From: Candidatus Dadabacteria bacterium
GTDB taxonomy: Bacteria; Desulfobacterota_D; UBA1144; Nemesobacterales; UBA2774
Assembly (NCBI GenBank): GCA_003229065.1
Contig: QIHJ01000217.1
Coordinates: forward strand, 1 to 11,415
Length of the DNA: 11,415 nucleotides
Direction of reading: 5' to 3'
The position numbers and the translations under genes are program-made. Shown piece after piece: positions 6,582 through 11,415 of this stretch (position 1 is its first letter; each line of letters opens with the position of its first letter). A model generated the notes under the pieces. That model saw only the letters and a program-made list of their open reading frames with translations. It had not been told where the DNA came from and made no database searches.

Positions 6582-7799
6582 ATGGCCATGAAATACGTAA
6601 TATTACAAGGCGATGGTATGCCCGATCACAAGCTCCCCGAGCTCGGAGGAAAGACCCCCCTCGAAGTCGCCCGCACACCCAATCTTGATAAAATAGCCAA
6701 ACACGCTCAGATGTTCGGTATGGTCAAAACCATTCCCGACCCTCTGCCGCCCGGAAGCGACGTCGGGAACCTCACTGTGCTCGGATACGACCCGATGGTT
6801 TACTACACAGGCCGCTCCCCGCTCGAAGCAGCAAGTATAGGTGTAAACCTCGACGAGGGAGACGTCACTCTCAGGTGCAACCTGGTCACGTTATCTGAAG
6901 AAAACGGACACACTATAATGAAAGACTACAGCGCGGGGCACATCAGCAGCGAGGAAGCCGACGAGATAATTTCAGATCTCCAAAAGGAGCTCGACTTAGG
7001 CAGCCTCGCACTCCACCCGGGCGTGAGCTACAGACATTTGTTAGTATGGCCGGGAGGCAACGCGGATATTCAGACCACGCCGCCGCACGACATTTCAGGA
7101 AAAGCGGTTGAGACATATTTCCCCTCAGGTGAGGGTGCTGAAAAGTTAAAAGAACTCATTGAAAGATCTAAAGAGATATTGAAAGACCACCCGGTCAATA
7201 AGAAGAGAATAGAGGCGGGTCAAAATCCGGCCAACAGCATTTGGCTATGGGGGCAGGGAACTGCACCGAATATGCCTACATTCAAAAAGCTATATGGTCT
7301 TACGGGCTCAGTAATTTCTGCCGTTGACCTGGTGAAGGGAATAGGAATATATGCAGGACTTCAGGTAATTGACGTTCCGGGAGCTACAGGCTATCTGGAC
7401 ACCAATTATGAGGGCAAGGTCGATTATGCGCTTGATTCATTAAACGAAGTCGACCTTACTATGATCCATATAGAATCCACTGACGAAACGGGGCATGAAG
7501 GAAAGGCCGAGCTTAAGATTCAGGCCATAGAAGACTTCGACGGCAGGGTTGTGGGGAGAGTGCTTGAAGGTATAAAGCGCTTCGGTGACTACAGGATACT
7601 CGTTATGTCTGACCATCCGACGCCGATTGACCTGAGGACCCATGTGAACGAGCCTGTACCGTTTGCGATCTACGACTCTCAGGATGAGAGCTTAAAAAAT
7701 GGTTCGTTCGTATACACTGAGGACTCTGCAAGTGAGTCCGGCGTATACATACACGACGGGTGGAAGCTTACGGGAATGTTGACTGGAAAAGAAGTCTGA
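6582..7799 (+). CDS. apgM: Cofactor-independent phosphoglycerate mutase, archaeal (ApgM) type
   Basis: This protein of the alkaline-phosphatase superfamily interconverts 3- and 2-phosphoglycerate through a phosphoserine intermediate in glycolysis and gluconeogenesis. The 405 residues match the ApgM/COG3635 branch, not the ~510-residue GpmI. The N-terminus shows the metal-binding ILQGDGMPD (Asp11). The candidate nucleophile Ser59 lies in PGSDVGN. The distal metal ligands are DETGHEG (Asp301, His305) and SDHPTP (Asp344, His345). Bacterial members of this branch have also been labelled 'proposed homoserine kinase' from linkage to threonine genes. No such genes occur here, so mutase is the plainer call. 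ATG 6582 and ATG 6588 are both possible starts; the second gives MKYVILQGDGMPD, closer to the family. It is divergent from the TA pair across 121 bases, and its 3' end is 6 bases from mazG. Confidence 0.88.
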   Translation: MAMKYVILQGDGMPDHKLPELGGKTPLEVARTPNLDKIAKHAQMFGMVKTIPDPLPPGSDVGNLTVLGYDPMVYYTGRSPLEAASIGVNLDEGDVTLRCNLVTLSEENGHTIMKDYSAGHISSEEADEIISDLQKELDLGSLALHPGVSYRHLLVWPGGNADIQTTPPHDISGKAVETYFPSGEGAEKLKELIERSKEILKDHPVNKKRIEAGQNPANSIWLWGQGTAPNMPTFKKLYGLTGSVISAVDLVKGIGIYAGLQVIDVPGATGYLDTNYEGKVDYALDSLNEVDLTMIHIESTDETGHEGKAELKIQAIEDFDGRVVGRVLEGIKRFGDYRILVMSDHPTPIDLRTHVNEPVPFAIYDSQDESLKNGSFVYTEDSASESGVYIHDGWKLTGMLTGKEV

Positions 7800-7826
7800 G
7801 CTCTGTTACTGACCTTCTTGATTTTT
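7789..7826. terminator. Possible bidirectional terminator between apgM and mazG
   Basis: AAGAAGTC (7789-7796) pairs with GACCTTCTT (7811-7819) with one bulged base, around a 14-base loop, followed by GATTTTT (7820-7826). On the opposite strand, the A-run at 7787-7790 gives a T-run after the stem. It spans the apgM TGA (7797-7799) and the mazG stop (7806-7808), so both convergent genes could end transcription here. The stem is A/T-rich and modest, hence the moderate confidence. Confidence 0.4.
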
Positions 7827-8579
7827 AACCTCATCCCAAAGCCTGTCCAATTCTTCAAGGTTTAAATCGGCCAACTCTTTACCCCTGGATTCCGCTAAAT
7901 CCTCAATCTTCCCAAAACGTTCTATGAAGGCGTTGACCGCCTTATGCGCTGTGCCCTCCGAGTCGAGCTTTAAGTGTCTGGCCAGATTAACTAGTGAAAA
8001 GACCAGGTCGCCCCATTCTTTTTCCATTCCTTCGTTATTGCCCGATTTCATCTCTTCTTCGAGCTCTGAAAGCTCCTCTTTTACTTTTGACAAGACCTCA
8101 TTTGCATTTGACCAGTCAAAACCGACTTGTCCGGCTTTTTCCCCTACACGTTGCGCCCTAAGTAGCGACGGCATTGTCCGGGGGATATGAAGAAGCCTCC
8201 TTTTCCGTGATTTTTCCTTGAGCTTCTGTCTGTGCCAGGTCTTTACGGCCTCCTCGGCATTGGCAGCTTTTTCATCACCGAACACATGGGGGTGGCGCCT
8301 CACAAGCTTTATATGGAGCTTGTCGATCACTTCATCTATATCGAATTCTCCGCATTCATCTGCAATCCGGGAGGCGAAAAGTATCTCGTAGAAAAGATCG
8401 CCAAGCTCTTCGATAATCTCGTCCCTGTCTCCTGATTCAATTGCCTGAACGACTTCATAAGCCTCTTCGATTATATAAGGCCTGAGAGTTTCGAGCGTCT
8501 GCTCCCTGTCCCACGGGCAGCCCTCGGGGCTTCTTAAATGTTTTGCCAGCGCAACCAGATCATCGAAACTTTTTTTCAT
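7806..8579 (-). CDS. mazG: Nucleoside triphosphate pyrophosphohydrolase MazG
   Basis: MazG hydrolyses (d)NTPs to monophosphates and pyrophosphate, cleaning the nucleotide pool and, in E. coli, influencing ppGpp-linked stress. The 257-residue protein has the classic two-domain layout. The N-terminal repeat has LRSPEGCPWDREQT (15-28), EEAYE (Glu38, Glu39, Glu42) and EELGD (Glu58, Asp61). The C-terminal repeat has EELSELEEE (Glu168, Glu169, Glu172) and EWGDL (Glu188, Asp191). KVGFDW-like QVGFDW (151-156) opens the second domain, and the end LDRLWDEVK is typical. All magnesium-binding acids are present, so it should be active. ATG 8579 has AGGGA (minus strand, 8588-8584) 4 bases upstream. It lies downstream of the M24 peptidase gene on the same strand, with a 92-base gap. 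Despite its name, it has no mazEF partner here. Confidence 0.95.
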   Translation of the reverse strand: MKKSFDDLVALAKHLRSPEGCPWDREQTLETLRPYIIEEAYEVVQAIESGDRDEIIEELGDLFYEILFASRIADECGEFDIDEVIDKLHIKLVRRHPHVFGDEKAANAEEAVKTWHRQKLKEKSRKRRLLHIPRTMPSLLRAQRVGEKAGQVGFDWSNANEVLSKVKEELSELEEEMKSGNNEGMEKEWGDLVFSLVNLARHLKLDSEGTAHKAVNAFIERFGKIEDLAESRGKELADLNLEELDRLWDEVKNQEGQ

Positions 8580-8624
8580 TATTTCCCTGAAGACTGCATG
8601 AATTTGTTAACTTATCTTAAGTAT

Positions 8625-8630
8625 ATTATA
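8625..8630 (-). promoter_or_regulatory. Candidate -10 element upstream of mazG
   Basis: In the 92 bases between the peptidase gene and mazG, the minus strand carries a perfect TATAAT (8630-8625) about 46 bases before the mazG ATG. No good -35 is found at 16-18 bases (CATAGA or TCATAG at best). It could be a weak internal promoter letting mazG be expressed apart from the upstream gene. Confidence 0.35.
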
Positions 8631-8671
8631 GCTCTCGCCTAAAATGGTCTATGAGGCGTAGTAAGCCAAAG

Positions 8672-9805
8672 TCAAACTTTGACCCTGAATCTCTTAGGAT
8701 ACTTAGTAAGATTGGTACATCCGTTCTTCTCTACGACTACTACGTCCTCAATCCTGACCCCGCCCAGCTTCTTATAATAAAGCCCGGGCTCGATAGTTAC
8801 CACATTGCCCGCTTTGAGTACTTCGTTTCCGAAACCTATCCTTGGGGGTTCGTGAATCTCAAGGCCCAGCCCGTGGCCGGTAGTGTGAATGAACCCTTCT
8901 GCCCTGCCTCCGTTCTCGCCGGTCGGGAAACCCGCCTTCGTAAAACAATCGACTACTGCGCTGTGTATATCGCGCCCCTTAGCACCGTCTTTCACCAGGC
9001 TTAAGGCAATCTTCTGCCCCTTAAGCACCGTGTTGTACATATGTACCAATTCCTGTGAGGGCTCTCCCCTGATCACAGTTCTGGTCATATCGCCGAAATA
9101 TCCGCTTTCCTGGGACCTGGGGAATATATCTATAATAACGGGTTTATCTGAAAATAACGGGCCGTCACCTGTATGGTGAGGCAGTGAAGACTGTACGCCG
9201 CTCGCCACTATAGTATGGGACGCAGTATATCCGAGCCTTGAAAGCTCGGCGTTTATCTCACCTTTTACTTTTTCTGAAGTAAGCACCTGGCCATCTAAGT
9301 AGAGCTTATTTTTTCGAATTTCAGAAGATGCGATCATCCTTACTGCAAGATCCATAGCCCTCGCCGTTTTCCTCACGGCGTCTCTTAACGCGGCAATCTC
9401 ATCGGGCTGTTTAATGAGCCTTTCCTTAAAAAAGGGCTCATCTTTATTTGGAACTATGTTATATCCCCTTTTCCTGAGCTCGTCTGCGTATTTGACCTGA
9501 AACCTGCCAGGCACAGTCGCTCTTTTAACTTTGTGCTCTTTAAGCAGTAAATCGGCTATGTCGGTCAGAGTCATATTCTTTCTTTTTTTTGAGACTAATT
9601 TTTTCTGATATTCCGATAAGGATAAAACCGTATCGACCGTAGCTTCTTCCTTACCCCGATCGATCTCAAGATCGCTCAGTACAAGTATTTTTTCTCCCCT
9701 ATGCTCAAGATAAATTACAGGGTCGGGAACAAAAAACCCGGTCCTGTATAAGAGGTCTGAATTATTCTCACTTGTATCTATTATAAGAAAAGTACCCTTA
9801 TTCAT
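8672..9805 (-). CDS. M24 family metallopeptidase (Xaa-Pro aminopeptidase/dipeptidase-like)
   Basis: This is a cytoplasmic two-metal peptidase expected to cleave peptides with proline at the second position. From ATG 9805 it has 377 residues: a divergent N-terminal creatinase-like domain (about 1-125), then a pita-bread M24 domain. The five metal ligands are visible: Asp226 in IIDIF, Asp239 in GDMTRT, His311 in TGHGLG, Glu339 in TIEPGLY and Glu353 in RIEDVV. SSLPHH near 207-211 supplies the conserved active-site His. These fit PepQ/PepP-type enzymes; the exact specificity is not readable. Start choice: TTG 9844 would add 13 residues, but that TTG is part of a good -35 box, and transcription would begin near 9808. 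ATG 9805 gives a natural start (MNKGTFLIIDTSENN), though without a Shine-Dalgarno sequence. Confidence 0.9.
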   Translation of the reverse strand: MNKGTFLIIDTSENNSDLLYRTGFFVPDPVIYLEHRGEKILVLSDLEIDRGKEEATVDTVLSLSEYQKKLVSKKRKNMTLTDIADLLLKEHKVKRATVPGRFQVKYADELRKRGYNIVPNKDEPFFKERLIKQPDEIAALRDAVRKTARAMDLAVRMIASSEIRKNKLYLDGQVLTSEKVKGEINAELSRLGYTASHTIVASGVQSSLPHHTGDGPLFSDKPVIIDIFPRSQESGYFGDMTRTVIRGEPSQELVHMYNTVLKGQKIALSLVKDGAKGRDIHSAVVDCFTKAGFPTGENGGRAEGFIHTTGHGLGLEIHEPPRIGFGNEVLKAGNVVTIEPGLYYKKLGGVRIEDVVVVEKNGCTNLTKYPKRFRVKV

Positions 9806-9814
9806 TGAAAAAAC

Positions 9815-9844
9815 ACTATACCCTACGAAGAAATCAAATATCAA
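9815..9844 (-). promoter_or_regulatory. Promoter of the M24 peptidase gene
   Basis: On the minus strand, -35 TTGATA (9844-9839, 5 of 6 consensus) is followed after 18 bases by -10 TATAGT (9820-9815, 5 of 6). The expected start point, about 7 bases on, is near 9808, only about 3 bases before the ATG at 9805, so the message would be essentially leaderless. This is the best housekeeping-type promoter in the divergent gap. Confidence 0.55.
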
Positions 9845-9946
9845 GTAGGGAGCTTATTTCGAGAGTTCGCCGGCCCGGACAATATCCGCCTTCAGAATGA
9901 TATTAGAAACCCTATGCCGCTTAATTTTTATATTCAAACTTGAGCG

Positions 9947-9955
9947 TGTTATAAT
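9947..9955 (+). promoter_or_regulatory. Extended -10 promoter of the secreted-protein gene
   Basis: TGT followed by TATAAT (9947-9955) is an extended -10 element with a perfect hexamer, a form that tolerates a poor -35. At the right distance only TTTATA (9927-9932) is seen. Start would be near 9962, giving a leader of about 39 bases with AAGGTG (9990-9995) 5 bases before the ATG at 10001. Confidence 0.55.
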
Positions 9956-10000
9956 AGAGTTATTAGCCGCGGGTGAAATTAAAAAAGCTAAGGTGAAAAT

Positions 10001-10459
10001 ATGCTTATGAATATTGTTTCCCGGAAATTCTTACTTACTCTGATTTTAAGTCTTATATATGTAGGAACACCGTACCTTGTGGTAGCTCAGGACTCGGGTG
10101 AGGTAAAATCCGTATCCGTAGATCAAATTTGCGGATCCTACATGGACGAGCCTATGTCAGCAGACAGTCTTTACAGAGGCAAAACGCTCAAATCCACTAT
10201 TGAAGTGTCACATGTGAGAAAAGTACACTCACTTTGCCATGACGCGCCCCAGGGAACTTTCACAATGGATGCGGTAATGAAAAACGGGACAATAGTGCAG
10301 TGTTTTTGTAACGCCCCGATATACCAGAGCGTCCTCCACAATACTCCGGGAGGAAGCCACCTGAGCATTCAAGGTGAGTATAAATCACTTACAGCCTCAT
10401 TTTTTGAAGGCGAAAGCAAACAGTGCACGCTTATGCTAATGAACTGTAGTTTCAAGTAA
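10001..10459 (+). CDS. Secreted six-cysteine protein with OB-fold-like pattern
   Basis: I do not recognise a named gene. The 152-residue protein begins with a signal peptide: basic start, hydrophobic core at about residues 10-28, probable cleavage near VVAQ-DS (about 30). The mature part has six cysteines (44, 79, 101, 103, 142, 149), enough for three disulfides in the periplasm. The pattern AD-x-x-YRGK, then V-rich strands, V-x-C-F-C, G-x-H-L-x-I-x-G-(E)-Y and a final L-x-x-C-x-F resembles the tRNA_anti-like/OB-fold family of small exported proteins. That is a by-eye match and needs a profile search. ATG 10001 follows AAGGTG; ATG 10007 is a second candidate. The stop is 2 bases before the next ATG, so it is translated with the DUF4149-like membrane protein. 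Confidence 0.75.
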   Translation: MLMNIVSRKFLLTLILSLIYVGTPYLVVAQDSGEVKSVSVDQICGSYMDEPMSADSLYRGKTLKSTIEVSHVRKVHSLCHDAPQGTFTMDAVMKNGTIVQCFCNAPIYQSVLHNTPGGSHLSIQGEYKSLTASFFEGESKQCTLMLMNCSFK

Positions 10460-10461
10460 AA

Positions 10462-10947
10462 ATGCAGATAACCCTAAAATTCCTGCTGTCACTATCTATC
10501 TCATTTTGGATAGGAGCTATTTTTTTCTTCTCTTTTTTCGCCGCTCCGAGTATTTTTAAAATACTGCCGAGAGAGACTGCGGGAAACGTGGTCTCGGATA
10601 TATTCCCCAAGTACTATCTGGTAGCTTACGTGTGCGGCTTGGTAGCCCTCACATCGTCCCTACTGCTTCTATTTATAGGTAATCACAAAATTACGGGTAT
10701 ACATGGAATAAGAACGCTCGGGCTTCTTATTATGCTCGGTCTTGCCCTGTACGCCGGTCAGGTGGTAAGGCCTCAGGCTGTAGAGGTGAGGATAGAAATG
10801 AGAAGCGCCGGCGAGAACTCTTCCAACTACCCTCAATTACGCAAGAATTTTAGCAACCTTCACATGAGATCCGCTATACTAAACTCTGTTATCTTTATCA
10901 TGGGAATTGCCTTAGTGTTCATTAACACATATACTTACAGGAACTGA
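10462..10947 (+). CDS. Four-helix membrane protein, DUF4149/TMEM205-like
   Basis: This 161-residue integral membrane protein of unknown function has hydrophobic segments at about residues 5-27, 52-72, 83-100 and 136-157. The first helix runs into FFAAPSIFKILPRETAG and is followed by DIFPKYY, a combination typical of DUF4149 proteins (related to eukaryotic TMEM205). The third helix leads into the VVRPQ segment. The loop between helices 3 and 4 is polar and charged (EVRIEMRSAG to NFSNLHMRSA). The start ATG lies 2 bases after the stop of the secreted-protein gene and has no clear ribosome site of its own, so coupling is likely. No catalytic motif is visible. Family assignment rests on recognised motifs, not a search. 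Confidence 0.78.
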   Translation: MQITLKFLLSLSISFWIGAIFFFSFFAAPSIFKILPRETAGNVVSDIFPKYYLVAYVCGLVALTSSLLLLFIGNHKITGIHGIRTLGLLIMLGLALYAGQVVRPQAVEVRIEMRSAGENSSNYPQLRKNFSNLHMRSAILNSVIFIMGIALVFINTYTYRN

Positions 10948-10980
10948 TAATTAATTAAAGTACGGAGGTAGTTATAACTT

Positions 10981-11304
10981 ATGTTCAGCGTAAGTACGAA
11001 AGCGGCAGAAGAGATTAAAAAGTTATTATCCGAGGAAGATATACCGGGCGCGTTTCTTCGCGTGAGGGTCGTTCCGGGCGGGTGTTCGGGATTTGAGTAT
11101 GAGATGGGATTTGACGATGAGGCTGAAGAAACGGATCAGTTTATCGAGCACGAAGGAGTAAAAGTAGCCATAGATGAGCTTAGTGTGCCATATCTGGACG
11201 GAGCGGTACTCGATTTTCAGGACGGCCTTAACGGGGCAGGGTTTGCAATTAATAATCCAAACGCTTCGGGTTCCTGCGGCTGCGGAAAGTCATTCACAGC
11301 ATAA
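10981..11304 (+). CDS. erpA: A-type iron-sulfur carrier protein (IscA/ErpA family)
   Basis: A-type carriers receive Fe-S clusters from the scaffold and deliver them to apo-enzymes in the cytoplasm. The 107-residue protein has the HesB/IscA fold length. The three cluster-binding cysteines are Cys35 in VPGGCSGFEY and Cys99 and Cys101 in the C-terminal SCGCGKSF. YLDGAVLDF and GFAINNPNA are family hallmarks. ErpA, IscA and SufA cannot be cleanly separated by eye; the solitary position, with no isc or suf genes nearby, favours an ErpA-like role. LipA in this window is the kind of 4Fe-4S enzyme such a carrier serves. The ribosome-binding site GGAGG (10964-10968) is the best in the window, although 12 bases from ATG 10981. 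A strong hairpin terminator follows. Confidence 0.93.
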   Translation: MFSVSTKAAEEIKKLLSEEDIPGAFLRVRVVPGGCSGFEYEMGFDDEAEETDQFIEHEGVKVAIDELSVPYLDGAVLDFQDGLNGAGFAINNPNASGSCGCGKSFTA

Positions 11305-11326
11305 TAAAAAAACAATACACTCCAGT

Positions 11327-11370
11327 GCGACCGGATTAAGAGTTCTCTTAATCCGGTCGCTTATTATTTA
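11327..11370 (+). terminator. Rho-independent terminator after the Fe-S carrier gene
   Basis: GCGACCGGATTAAGA (11327-11341) and TCTTAATCCGGTCGC (11346-11360) form a perfect 15-bp stem with a GTTC loop. TTATTATTTA (11361-11370) follows, T-rich though not a pure T-run. It lies 22 bases past the stop of the carrier gene. Confidence 0.85.
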
Positions 11371-11373
11371 ATC

Positions 11374-11403
11374 TTACCAAATAGAATCCTTTCAGGTTAT
11401 AAT
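11374..11403 (+). promoter_or_regulatory. Promoter for a gene beyond the right edge
   Basis: -35 TTACCA (11374-11379, 4 of 6 consensus) and a perfect -10 TATAAT (11398-11403) are 18 bases apart, directly after the terminator. The start would be near 11410, so the transcribed gene lies outside the window. Confidence 0.5.
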
Positions 11404-11415
11404 AGTCCGGAATCA

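Noticed and set aside
7924..8435. Plus-strand open frames inside mazG
   Set aside because: They are antisense to a complete MazG with all metal-binding residues, and their sequences show no domain.
8631..8665. A possible terminator hairpin (CGCCT/AGGCG) after the M24 peptidase gene
   Set aside because: The stem is only 5 bp with a 13-base loop and no following T-run, so it is too weak to call.
8651..9179. Plus-strand open frames inside the M24 peptidase gene
   Set aside because: All five metal ligands of the minus-strand peptidase lie in this stretch or next to it, so the plus-strand frames are shadows.
11174..11371. A 65-codon frame in another phase overlapping the Fe-S carrier gene and its terminator
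   Set aside because: It runs through a strong terminator hairpin and has no ribosome site; the overlapping IscA/ErpA frame is unambiguous.

Overview
This window looks like a chromosomal housekeeping segment of an uncultured Gram-negative-type bacterium with roughly mid-40s percent GC. I judge the envelope as Gram-negative from a LapA-domain inner-membrane protein, a 36K-type SppA, a secreted cysteine-rich protein and an A-type Fe-S carrier. The gene order aroA-cmk-rpsA-sppA and an ApgM-type phosphoglycerate mutase recall deltaproteobacteria-like lineages (Desulfobacterota, Dadabacteria and similar). That placement is inference and cannot be settled from this sequence alone.

Layout. Positions 1-5814 hold a plus-strand run: the 3' end of aroA (shikimate pathway), cmk (CMP kinase), rpsA (ribosomal protein S1, six S1 repeats), sppA (signal peptide peptidase, apparently starting at CTG), a HIT-family nucleotide hydrolase/transferase, a LapA-domain membrane protein and lipA (lipoyl synthase). 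Spacing is tight from rpsA to the LapA gene, which suggests co-transcription. A minus-strand VapBC-type toxin-antitoxin pair lies at 5827-6460, with a convincing autoregulatory promoter/operator at 6486-6528. It sits between lipA and apgM (6582-7799, plus). apgM converges on mazG (7806-8579, minus), which follows an M24 proline-peptidase-like gene (8672-9805, minus). A divergent region at 9806-10000 separates that gene from a plus-strand group: a secreted six-cysteine protein with an OB-fold-like pattern, a four-helix DUF4149-type membrane protein, and an IscA/ErpA-type Fe-S carrier followed by a strong hairpin terminator. A promoter for a gene beyond the right edge follows.

How the genes fit together. 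Most products are core functions: aromatic amino acid synthesis, nucleotide salvage and clean-up (Cmk, MazG, HIT), translation (S1), membrane proteostasis (SppA, possibly LapA), glycolysis (ApgM), lipoylation (LipA) and Fe-S delivery (IscA/ErpA). LipA needs two 4Fe-4S clusters and is a plausible client of the A-type carrier. The TA module is the only clearly accessory element. I see no phage, transposon, CRISPR, tRNA or rRNA, and no convincing undescribed multi-gene system. The most interesting points are the non-AUG sppA start, the candidate leaderless starts of the peptidase and lipA, the clean TA operator, and the poorly characterised secreted/membrane pair beside the Fe-S carrier.
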